Source of the DNA: Pseudomonadota bacterium | GTDB taxonomy: Bacteria; Desulfobacterota; Desulfobulbia; Desulfobulbales; SURF-16 | Reading direction: 5' to 3' | Length of the DNA: 8,706 nucleotides | NCBI GenBank assembly: GCA_030597865.1 | Contig: JAUVQZ010000118.1 | Span: 1-8,706, forward strand | Part shown: one piece after another, positions 1 to 5,698 of the stretch | Position numbering within the stretch: position 1 is the stretch's first letter | Layout of the letters: each line of letters starts with the position of its first letter | Notes under the pieces: generated by a model | The model's database searches: none | The model's input: the letters and a program-made list of their open reading frames with translations, nothing else | What the model was told of the DNA's origin: nothing | Translations under genes and position numbers: made by a program

Positions 1-1109
1 CCGGAACCAGCACCACCGGTAAAGAGCGGCGAACCATTAAGGATAATGCCGATGCGCGCCCCATTTGCACCCTTACCATCAGCGCCAGAGACATCACGCA
101 TCTTGCTGATCAGGTGGAGGAGAAAGAGCAGGGAGCCGTCCGAGACCCGGGGCAGGCCAGGACCAAAGCGGCCATCATAACCATTGAGGGCATGCTCGTT
201 CCTGATGTCCCCCTCTATCTTCTTCCAATCAACACCAAAGGGCGGGTTGGAGAGCATATAGTCAAACTTATCACCATAGAGCTGATCACCGGACAGGGTA
301 TTGCCAAGTTTGATATTCTGCACCTCCTGGGCCTTAACCAGCATATCCGCCTTACAGATGGCATAACTCTCAGGATTAAGCTCCTGACCAAAGGCGGCCA
401 TTCTGGCCTGGGGGTTCATCTCATAGACATATTCCATCCCAGCAGAGAGAAAACCACCGGTACCGGCAGTGGGGTCATAGATTGAGCGGATGGTGCCTGG
501 ATCACGCAGGGCCTCATCATCCTCCATAAAAACAAGAGAGGTGGTGAGGCGGATAATATCACGGGGGGTAAAATGCTCTCCGGCGGTTTCGTTTGAACTC
601 TCTGCAAAACGACGGATAAGCTCTTCAAAGACCAGGCCCATATCATGGTTGGCAACAGCCTTCAGGCTGAGGTCGGTCTTTCTGACCCTCTGCACCACCT
701 TGTAAAGCAGGTTGGCATCGTTAAGCTGACCGACAAACTCGGCAAATTTAAAATACTCAAATATCTCCCGGCCATCTTTTGAAAACCCTTGAATATAGGA
801 TTCCAGGTTGTCTTTGATGCCGGACTCGCCAAGCTTGGAAAGATCCATCTTGGAGATATTATAAAAGGACAGGCCACCAGTGGCACGCAGCAGCAATTTC
901 TCCTGGGCCTCCTCCGAGACCTCCATCTTTTTGACCTTCTCGTGGTCGGCAAGCACCGCCTCTTTACTCTCTGCCAACACACATTCAAGGCGGCGCAACA
1001 GGGTAAAGGGCAGGATGATGCGGCCATACTGGCTCTGTTTAAAATCACCGCGAAGGAGGTCGGCCAGGGACCAGATATAGGCGGCGAGGTTGTTGGTTGA
1101 TTGGGTCAT
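1..1109 (-). CDS. hsdM: Type I restriction-modification methyltransferase subunit HsdM (partial, 3' end off window)
   Basis: This is the N-terminal 369 codons of an N6-adenine DNA methyltransferase, the modification subunit that works with HsdS (specificity) and HsdR (restriction). The frame starts at the ATG whose complement is 1107-1109 (MTQSTNNLAAYIWSLADLLR) and stays open to the left edge. Residues about 1-130 form the helical N-terminal domain typical of HsdM (SQYGRIILPFTLLRRLECVL at 26-45). The catalytic part has GEHFTPRDIIRL near 177-188, SAM-binding motif I DPTAGTGGF at 212-220 and catalytic motif IV NPPF at 288-291. SDGSLLFLLHLISKM at 323-337 is also family-like. The Shine-Dalgarno is weak (GGA about 10 nt upstream). 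A candidate promoter lies at 1160-1188. It sits next to an integrase relic and tRNA-Met, so it is probably island cargo. hsdS and hsdR are not visible. The family call is secure; the target sequence cannot be read from this subunit. Confidence 0.93.
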   Translation of the reverse strand, partial: MTQSTNNLAAYIWSLADLLRGDFKQSQYGRIILPFTLLRRLECVLAESKEAVLADHEKVKKMEVSEEAQEKLLLRATGGLSFYNISKMDLSKLGESGIKDNLESYIQGFSKDGREIFEYFKFAEFVGQLNDANLLYKVVQRVRKTDLSLKAVANHDMGLVFEELIRRFAESSNETAGEHFTPRDIIRLTTSLVFMEDDEALRDPGTIRSIYDPTAGTGGFLSAGMEYVYEMNPQARMAAFGQELNPESYAICKADMLVKAQEVQNIKLGNTLSGDQLYGDKFDYMLSNPPFGVDWKKIEGDIRNEHALNGYDGRFGPGLPRVSDGSLLFLLHLISKMRDVSGADGKGANGARIGIILNGSPLFTGGAGS

Positions 1110-1159
1110 TTATTGTTTTTCCAACATTATGATGAATAGCCGAAATCCGGCTGATTTCT

Positions 1160-1188
1160 TTTATAAGCGTGGGTGATCACCGTGCCGA
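1160..1188 (-). promoter_or_regulatory. Candidate hsdM promoter with palindrome in the spacer
   Basis: On the minus strand TCGGCA (1183-1188) is followed after 17 bp by TATAAA (1160-1165), 4/6 and 5/6 matches to sigma-70 boxes, with about 45 nt from the predicted start to the hsdM ATG. The spacer holds a perfect 10-bp palindrome, GGTGATCACC (1172-1181), placed where a repressor could block RNA polymerase. The promoter is inferred from sequence only. Confidence 0.4.
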
Positions 1189-1193
1189 CGACA

Positions 1194-1223
1194 GCCTGGC
1201 AATCCTACTAAACATTGCCAGGC
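1194..1223. repeat. Perfect 10-bp inverted repeat upstream of hsdM
   Basis: GCCTGGCAAT (1194-1203) and ATTGCCAGGC (1214-1223) are exact reverse complements separated by 10 nt. No T-run follows on either strand, so it is not an ordinary terminator. It lies just upstream of the candidate hsdM promoter and could be a protein-binding site, or a structured relic of mobile DNA. Confidence 0.6.
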
Positions 1224-1485
1224 ATCTGACCATATTTGTAATACAATTCAAAGGGATATGATGGAAAGTATAGACTAGAGAGTCTAAAGAAGACGAGACC
1301 TTTTCATAGGTAATTGAGACGACCCAACCTTATTTTAAAGGTGAAAAGTCGGATGTCGTAAATGATCCAGCCGCGCCTGGTACGCGGACACTTCTTCAAA
1401 AGCCGGAAGCCTTTTGAATTATACCTTCGACTTTCTGGTCATGAGCCCGACGCTCTTGACCCTCGGTATGACAGGGAGGGGGGCA

Positions 1486-1602
1486 TTATAACTGAGAGGT
1501 TAGGTTCAGTTTAACAAGTAGGTACATCCCCTTTTCACCAGCAAGCTCATATTGCTTGTTACGGGGCTTAGCATTGCGAATGGCGGTATCTGTGAGAGGC
1601 AT
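1486..1602 (-). pseudogene. N-terminal remnant of a P4/CP4-type tyrosine integrase
   Basis: From the ATG at 1600-1602 the frame reads MPLTDTAIRNAKPRNKQYEL, then AGEKGMYLLVKLN, then LTSQL and a stop (38 residues). The opening LTDTAIRNAKP...Y.L....G.YLLVK is the highly conserved start of P4-like integrases (the arm-binding N-terminal DUF4102 domain of proteins about 400 aa long). Similarity ends near residue 33, and I find no continuation of the core-binding or catalytic domain further left. The gene is therefore truncated by deletion or replacement. It starts 153 bp beyond the 3' end of tRNA-Met and points away from it, the normal place and direction for an island integrase. Upstream, TGGCGGTA (1581-1588) and TACCGCCA (1633-1640) form an inverted repeat around the start. 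The recombinase is surely inactive; the family assignment rests on a short but characteristic segment. Confidence 0.75.
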
Positions 1603-1684
1603 GACGGTATCTCATACATGAAACACTCTAAGTACCGCCAAAAATGATGGGATGTCATAAGAATTTACCGGAACACCCCAGAAA

Positions 1685-1719
1685 AGAAAAACCCCGAAAT
1701 CCTTATGCAGGACTCGGGG
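1685..1719 (-). terminator. Intrinsic terminator downstream of tRNA-Met
   Basis: On the minus strand CCCCGA (1714-1719) pairs with TCGGGG (1692-1697), with further pairing of TCCT and AGGA inside and a small loop. It is followed by TTTTTCTTTTC (about 1682-1691). It sits 36 nt past the tRNA 3' end and would end the tRNA transcript before the integrase relic. Confidence 0.75.
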
Positions 1720-1754
1720 CTATAGGCTAAACCGGAATGTACCGGATTGTATTT

Positions 1755-1831
1755 TGGTGGCGATGCAGGGAATTGAACCCCGGACACTACGGATATGAGC
1801 CGTATGCTCTAACCAACTGAGCTACATCGCC
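1755..1831 (-). tRNA. tRNA-Met (anticodon CAU), CCA encoded
   Basis: The minus strand folds as a full 77-nt cloverleaf. It has a 7-bp acceptor (GGCGATG/CATCGCC), D-stem GCTC/GAGC with loop AGTTGGTTA and anticodon stem TACGG/CCGTA. The anticodon loop CTCATAT has CAT at 1795-1797. The variable loop is GTGTC, the T-stem CGGGG/CCCTG (one G-U) has loop TTCAATT, and the discriminator A and CCA are encoded. A CAU anticodon can mean elongator Met, initiator Met or lysidine-modified Ile2. The paired first acceptor position argues against initiator, and the general sequence resembles elongator Met. A P4-type integrase relic downstream suggests its 3' half served as an attachment site. Confidence 0.95.
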
Positions 1832-1847
1832 TTGGTGAAACGAAGCC

Positions 1848-1878
1848 ACTATATTGTAAATTTTTGACCTAATGTCAA
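1848..1878 (-). promoter_or_regulatory. Promoter of tRNA-Met
   Basis: On the minus strand a perfect TTGACA (1873-1878) is followed after 19 bp by TATAGT (1848-1853, 5/6 to TATAAT). The predicted start is about 10 nt upstream of the mature tRNA. The spacer is slightly long; alternative -10 sites 1-2 nt closer are poorer matches. It abuts the groEL terminator. Confidence 0.65.
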
Positions 1879-1880
1879 TA

Positions 1881-1932
1881 GAAAAAAGGAACCCCAGCCA
1901 TCCGGCAGAGATTCCTTTTCCATGGCTTGGGG
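1881..1932 (-). terminator. Intrinsic terminator of the groES-groEL operon
   Basis: On the minus strand CCCCAAGCCAT (1922-1932) pairs with ATGGCTGGGG (1892-1901) with one bulged base and a 20-nt loop. It is followed by TTCCTTTTTTC (1881-1891). It is the first good terminator after the groEL stop, about 170 nt downstream, and lies just before the tRNA-Met promoter. Confidence 0.75.
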
Positions 1933-1967
1933 CAAGGGTCTGATTTTATTGCAACCCTTACCTCAAG

Positions 1968-2107
1968 CAGTTGGGAGGGACCGGCTTACACCACAGGGGT
2001 ACTCTTTTCAGTACCCCCTTGAGGGGGTGTAACCAGTTGCCAAGGTCGGCTTTATACCAACAGGGCATAAGTCTCGCTAAGGCAACCAGTTGCCAAGGTC
2101 GGCTTTA
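1968..2107. repeat. Three degenerate direct repeats in the groEL 3' UTR
   Basis: A 24-bp sequence beginning AACCAGTTGCCAAGG and ending GGCTTTA occurs exactly at 2031-2054 and 2084-2107. A diverged third copy begins CAGTTGGGAGGGACCGGC at 1968. The right-hand copy includes the groEL stop codon (2105-2107). After the repeat, copies 1 and 0 stay similar (TTTATACCAACAGGG against TTACACCACAGGG), suggesting a duplicated unit of about 32 bp. Confidence 0.7.
1986..2032. repeat. Compound hairpin in the groEL 3' UTR
   Basis: Outer arms TTACACC (1986-1992) and GGTGTAA (2026-2032) enclose inner arms GGGGTAC (1996-2002) and GTACCCC (2011-2017). An alternative stem ACCCCC-TTGA-GGGGGT (2013-2028) uses the same C-run, so the two folds exclude each other. 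No T-run follows on the minus strand, so it is not a simple terminator. It could protect the 3' end of the groEL mRNA or serve as a processing site. Confidence 0.55.
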
Positions 2108-3754
2108 CATCATGCCGCCCATGCCGCCCATACCACCCATGCCGCCAGGCATAGCAGGCATACCGCCACCAGCGCCGCCTTCCTCTGGCTTATCAGCGAT
2201 CATGCACTCAGTGGTGAGGAGCAGACCGGAAACAGAGGCAGCGTTCTGAAGGGCGTAACGGGTAACCTTGGCAGGGTCAATGACACCGGCCTGGATGAGG
2301 TCTTCGTACTCCTCTGAATCGGCGTTGAAGCCTTTAGCGCCTTCCATACCCTTAACATGCTCAACAATAACGGAACCTTCGCAGCCGGCGTTGGCAGCGA
2401 TCTGACGGACAGGCTCTTCAATGGCGCGCATAACGATCTTGCGGCCCAGGTCCTGCTCACCGGGCAGCGAAAGGGCAGAGAGGGCCTTGAGACAACGGAT
2501 ATAAGCAACACCACCGCCAGGAACAATTCCTTCCTCAACAGCAGCGCGGGTAGCGTTCAGGGCATCCTCAACCCGGGCCTTTTTCTCTTTCATCTCAATC
2601 TCGGTGGCAGCACCAACATTAATTACCGCTACACCGCCGATGAGCTTGGCCAGACGTTCCTGGAGCTTCTCGCTATCGTAATCAGAGGTAGACTCCTCAG
2701 CTTGGGCCCGGATCTGCTTAACACGGGCGGTGAGCTTGTCCTTGTCGCCGGCGCCATCGATGATGGTGGTATTGTCCTTGTCAACCACAACGCGCTTGGC
2801 AGTACCAAGATCGGCGAGGGTAACGTTCTCAAGCTTGATACCGAGATCCTCGGTGATCACCTGACCGCCGGTGAGAATGGCGATATCTTCCAGCATTGCC
2901 TTGCGACGGTCGCCGAAACCAGGGGCCTTAACGGCAGAGATGTTCAGGGTGCCGCGCAGCTTGTTGACAACCAAGGTGGCCAGGGCCTCGCCATCCACAT
3001 CTTCAGCAATGATGAACAGGGGCTTACCTAATTTGGCAACCTGCTCAAGGATGGGCAGAAGGTCCTTCATGTTGGAGATCTTCTTCTCGTTAATGAGAAT
3101 GAGGGGCTCTTCGATGTTAACAACCATCTTCTCGGCATCGGTGACAAAATAGGGGGAGAGGTAACCGCGGTCAAACTGCATACCCTCAACAACGTCAAGG
3201 GAGGTCTCCATGGACTTGGCCTCTTCCACGGTGATAACACCCTCTTTACCAACCTTGTCCATGGCCTCGGCAATGATATTACCGATGGTGGCGTCGTTGT
3301 TGGCAGAGATGGTACCAACCTGGGCAATCTCTTTCTGCTCCTTGGTGGGCTTGGCAATCTTGGCAAGCTCCTCAACCACGGAGAGAACTGCCTTGTCAAT
3401 CCCACGCTTAAGCTCCATAGGATTAGTTCCGGCAGCAACCATCTTGGAACCTTCGGCGTAGATAGCCTGGGCAAGCAAGGTGGCAGTGGTGGTACCGTCA
3501 CCGGCAACGTCTGAGGTCTTGGAGGCAACCTCTTTTACCATCTGAGCGCCCATGTTCTCGAACTTATTCTCAAGCTCGATCTCTTTGGCAACGGTCACAC
3601 CATCCTTGGTGATAACCGGCGCGCCAAAGGATTTTTCGATGAGGACATTACGGCCCTTGGGACCCAAGGTAACTTTGACGGCATCAGCCAGGGCGTTAAC
3701 GCCGTTCAGGATCTCTTCCCGACCCTTGACACTGTATTTAATTTCTTTAGCCAT
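2105..3754 (-). CDS. groEL: Chaperonin GroEL (HSP60)
   Basis: This 549-residue protein is the large subunit of the group I chaperonin, a double heptameric ring that folds cytosolic proteins in an ATP- and GroES-dependent cycle. The equatorial ATP site is visible as TLGPKGRNV (29-37) and GDGTTTAT (85-92). The apical domain (about 190-375) and the returning equatorial domain with EEGIVPGGGVAY follow. The protein ends in the classic Gly-Met tail GGMGGMGGMGGMM. Length matches the family (540-550). The chosen start is the ATG at 3752-3754 (MAKEIKYS), with AGGAG about 12 nt upstream; an in-frame ATG seven codons earlier would overlap that ribosome site and is not used. It lies 111 nt downstream of groES in one operon. 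The frame is intact, with no sign of decay. Confidence 0.99.
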   Translation of the reverse strand: MAKEIKYSVKGREEILNGVNALADAVKVTLGPKGRNVLIEKSFGAPVITKDGVTVAKEIELENKFENMGAQMVKEVASKTSDVAGDGTTTATLLAQAIYAEGSKMVAAGTNPMELKRGIDKAVLSVVEELAKIAKPTKEQKEIAQVGTISANNDATIGNIIAEAMDKVGKEGVITVEEAKSMETSLDVVEGMQFDRGYLSPYFVTDAEKMVVNIEEPLILINEKKISNMKDLLPILEQVAKLGKPLFIIAEDVDGEALATLVVNKLRGTLNISAVKAPGFGDRRKAMLEDIAILTGGQVITEDLGIKLENVTLADLGTAKRVVVDKDNTTIIDGAGDKDKLTARVKQIRAQAEESTSDYDSEKLQERLAKLIGGVAVINVGAATEIEMKEKKARVEDALNATRAAVEEGIVPGGGVAYIRCLKALSALSLPGEQDLGRKIVMRAIEEPVRQIAANAGCEGSVIVEHVKGMEGAKGFNADSEEYEDLIQAGVIDPAKVTRYALQNAASVSGLLLTTECMIADKPEEGGAGGGMPAMPGGMGGMGGMGGMM

Positions 3755-3846
3755 TGTATTGTATTCTCCTTTCACATAAATCGGCCCGGAAAGCGAGGTG
3801 CAGATTTATGAGGATTTTTAAGAAAAGTCAGAAGGTTTGATCAACT

Positions 3847-3867
3847 AAGACACCGCAGGGGTATCTT
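3847..3867 (-). promoter_or_regulatory. Hairpin at the groES stop / groES-groEL junction
   Basis: In the minus-strand transcript AAGAUACC pairs with GGUGUCUU (8 bp, one G-U) around a CCUGC loop, and the stem begins within the groES stop codon. No T-run follows, so it is more likely an RNA processing or stability element that adjusts the groES:groEL ratio than a terminator. This role is inferred. Confidence 0.4.
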
Positions 3868-4153
3868 ATTCAACCACGCCGAGGATGTCATCTTCACGCA
3901 TGATCAGGAAATCTACCCCGTCAAGCTTGATGTCGGTGCCGCCATACTTGGAAAACAGAACCACATCGCCAACCTTGACATCCATGGCCACACGCTCACC
4001 TTTTTCGCTGAGCTTGCCAGGGCCAACAGCAACAATTTCGCCCTCAGCAGGCTTTTCCTTGGCGCTGTCAGGAATGATAATGCCGCCAGCGGACATTTCT
4101 TCGCTAGCCATACGTTTAACAAGGATGCGATCGTTTAAAGGACGAATCTTCAT
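3866..4153 (-). CDS. groES: Co-chaperonin GroES (HSP10)
   Basis: This 95-residue protein is the heptameric lid of the GroEL cage. It opens MKIRPLNDRILVKR and has the mobile loop at about 16-32 with the GroEL-binding hydrophobic tripeptide and proline IIIP (25-28). It then has GEIVAVGPG, GDVVLFSKYGGTDIK and a C-terminal DFLIMREDDILGVVE, all in family order. Length is normal (94-97). The ATG (4151-4153) has a strong ribosome site, GGAGG at 4160-4164. It is the first gene of the groES-groEL operon, behind a candidate sigma-32 promoter and a leader of about 140 nt. Confidence 0.99.
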   Translation of the reverse strand: MKIRPLNDRILVKRMASEEMSAGGIIIPDSAKEKPAEGEIVAVGPGKLSEKGERVAMDVKVGDVVLFSKYGGTDIKLDGVDFLIMREDDILGVVE

Positions 4154-4302
4154 GTACTGCCTCCGTAAAAGAGTTGTTAGATATGTGAATAACTAAACGC
4201 GAAAGATCACTGACCTGTAATGAAAGGGGGACCAGGCTTCCGCACAAAAAAAGCAAGGAAAAGGCAAGGTTTCTCAGCCTTTTATCCCTGCATGAGGCGA
4301 TA

Positions 4303-4331
4303 TAATAGGGATGGCTTTTTGAAAAATCAAG
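4303..4331 (-). promoter_or_regulatory. Candidate sigma-32 (RpoH) heat-shock promoter of groES-groEL
   Basis: On the minus strand CTTGATT (4325-4331) is followed after 14 bp by CCCTATTA (4303-4310). The RpoH consensus is CTTGAAA, 11-17 bp, CCCCATNT, so both boxes differ by one or two bases and spacing is ideal. The predicted start is near 4295, giving a 5' leader of about 140 nt. No CIRCE operator (TTAGCACTC-N9-GAGTGCTAA) is seen in this leader. Confidence 0.6.
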
Positions 4332-4333
4332 TG

Positions 4334-4376
4334 AGGGCACCGTTTTTTTTAAAAAATTTAAAAAAAACGGTGCCCT
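4334..4376. repeat. Perfect 20-bp inverted repeat between the rfaE2 fusion gene and groES
   Basis: The left arm at 4334-4353 (AGGGCACCG, then T8, then AAA) is exactly complementary to 4357-4376 (TTT, then A8, then CGGTGCCCT), with AAA between. GC pairs are at the base and AT pairs at the tip, opposite to a normal terminator, and no T-run follows the 3' GC block on either strand. It lies 60 nt past the upstream gene's stop and 3 bp from the heat-shock -35 box. It may act as an RNase III-type processing hairpin, an insulating A-tract, a cruciform, or a short inserted palindrome. Confidence 0.8.
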
Positions 4377-4435
4377 GGAGAATATGTGGCCGTCAAAGCC
4401 CAAAAAAAGAGTGCCTTTGCAGGTCAATAACAATT

Positions 4436-5698
4436 CTACTTCCGCCGGATCTTTTCGATGAGGCCGGTGGTGGAAAAATCCCCGACAAACTCGATGGTCG
4501 TGACCTTCCCCCCGGCGGCCAGCACCTCCTTGGCGCCGACAATCTGATCAATGGGCCAATCAGACCCCTTGACCAGGACATCGGGCATCAAGGTGGTGAT
4601 GAGCCCTAAGGGGGTGTCGTCTGAGAAGATAACGATATGATCCACACAGCCCAGGGCGGCCAAGAGCCGGGCCCGGCTGGATTCTTTGTTCACCGGCCGC
4701 TTTGGTCCCTTGATGGCCTGGATGGACGCGTCGCTGTTAAGACCGACAATGAGACGGTCGCCCTGCTTTCGGGCCGCCTCCAGGTAGGTGACGTGGCCCT
4801 CGTGGAGGATGTCAAAGCAGCCATTGGTAAAAACCACCCTTTGACCGCATTCATTATATAGGCTCACCGTTTTGGCCAGGGTAACAAGGTCGCAGACCTT
4901 CTTTTTGTCGGCCAGCCGCCAGGGCCGTGGCCCAGCCGTGTTAAAACAGCCACGTACCTGGCCAGGCAGGTACCCTGGCAACGCTGCACCGATGACCTCG
5001 CCCTGGTCACCGGCCTCCCGGAGAATGGTGCCATCAGGGCCGACAATCATGGAGTGGCCGCCAAACCTGGTTTCGCCCGTGCGACCCGCCCTATTGCAGG
5101 CCACCACAAAGACCTGATTCTCCACGGCCCTGGCCTGGACAAGGAGGCGCCAATGGCTGATCCGGGCCTGGGGCCATTGGCCGCAGATCACCAGGATCCG
5201 GGCACCCTGCTGGACCTGGGTCCGGGCAAGCTCCGGAAAGCGCAGATCATAGCAGACCAGGCCGCCAAACAGGCCCTGGCCATCCGCCATCATCTCCAGG
5301 CTGTCAGCCGGGCTGAAATGATCATTTTCCTGCATGGGCACAAAGGGATGCTGCTTACGGTAGCGCCCCACAACGCCATGTTCATTAATAATAAAAAGGG
5401 TATTAAAGATCAGATCCTGGTCCGGCTCAGGCAGGGAGCCGGCCAGAATAACGGCGTATTCTGAGGCCAACGCACGGAGCTGGTCAAGGACATGGCCGGT
5501 CTGGTCCGCCTGCCCTTGCAGGGTGCCATAATCAAAGCCGTGGAGCCATAATTCCGGCAGGACGACAAGGGCGCCAGGCGGTGGGTCAAGGCGGCCAAGG
5601 CCTTCACGTATCTGTTGGAAATTATCCCCGGGCTGCGGGGTGACATCGATCTGCAGACAACCGGCAAAGGGTGGCAGGGGGGCGTGGGAGAGTTTCAT
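4436..5698 (-). CDS. rfaE2: Nitrilase-family amidohydrolase fused to heptose-1-phosphate adenylyltransferase (RfaE2)
   Basis: One uninterrupted 420-residue frame holds two enzymes. Residues 1-258 are a carbon-nitrogen hydrolase of the nitrilase superfamily, with the Glu-Lys-Cys triad at E49 (LPELWLHGFDY), K115 (GRYRKQHPF) and C149 (LVCYDLRFPEL). The sequence is closest in feel to YafV/Nit2 omega-amidases. Residues about 268-420 are a full RfaE2-type nucleotidyltransferase. It shows TNGCFDILHEGH with the HxGH site at 299-302, GLNSDASIQAIKG, RPVN, VLVKGSDW and the end GDFSTTGLIEKIRRK. In HldE this domain transfers AMP from ATP to D-glycero-beta-D-manno-heptose 1-phosphate, for LPS inner-core heptose. 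The usual kinase partner (RfaE1) is absent here and replaced by the amidohydrolase. The start ATG (5696-5698) has no clear Shine-Dalgarno. Both domains look catalytically complete; the amide substrate is unknown. Confidence 0.9.
   Translation of the reverse strand: MKLSHAPLPPFAGCLQIDVTPQPGDNFQQIREGLGRLDPPPGALVVLPELWLHGFDYGTLQGQADQTGHVLDQLRALASEYAVILAGSLPEPDQDLIFNTLFIINEHGVVGRYRKQHPFVPMQENDHFSPADSLEMMADGQGLFGGLVCYDLRFPELARTQVQQGARILVICGQWPQARISHWRLLVQARAVENQVFVVACNRAGRTGETRFGGHSMIVGPDGTILREAGDQGEVIGAALPGYLPGQVRGCFNTAGPRPWRLADKKKVCDLVTLAKTVSLYNECGQRVVFTNGCFDILHEGHVTYLEAARKQGDRLIVGLNSDASIQAIKGPKRPVNKESSRARLLAALGCVDHIVIFSDDTPLGLITTLMPDVLVKGSDWPIDQIVGAKEVLAAGGKVTTIEFVGDFSTTGLIEKIRRK

Larger units (their letters stand above)
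1110..1485. other. Gene-poor stretch with several inverted repeats
   Basis: No credible gene is seen between hsdM and the integrase relic. Besides the candidate hsdM promoter and the 10-bp repeat, it holds TAGACT-AGAG-AGTCTA (1271-1286). It also holds TTCAAAAG/CTTTTGAA (1395-1402 and 1411-1418) and a two-tier imperfect palindrome (1421-1469). The last pairs ATACC with GGTAT outside and GGTCATGAG with CTCTTGACC (one mismatch) inside. Density of short palindromes with no reading frame fits decayed mobile-element DNA. Confidence 0.5.

Noticed and set aside
114..1100. Plus-strand and short minus-strand frames within hsdM
   Set aside because: The continuous minus-strand HsdM frame with its SAM-binding and NPPF motifs explains the whole stretch.
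1110..1750. CRISPR array or intact insertion sequence in the repeat-rich gap
   Set aside because: The inverted repeats differ from one another, there are no regularly spaced identical repeats, and no transposase frame is present.
2357..3031. Long plus-strand open frame (224 codons) antisense to groEL, and similar long frames antisense to pit and the rfaE2 fusion
   Set aside because: They are opposite-strand shadows of strongly conserved genes with GC-biased third positions, show no family motifs, and lack ribosome sites.
3755..3775. Seven-residue N-terminal extension of GroEL (MKGEYNT)
   Set aside because: It overlaps the ribosome site AGGAG used for the ATG at 3752-3754, and GroEL universally starts MAxxx at the inner Met.
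4154..4300. CIRCE operator for HrcA in the groES leader
   Set aside because: No TTAGCACTC-N9-GAGTGCTAA or near match; the only N9-spaced symmetry (AGTTATT/AACAACT) has unrelated sequence and a mismatch.
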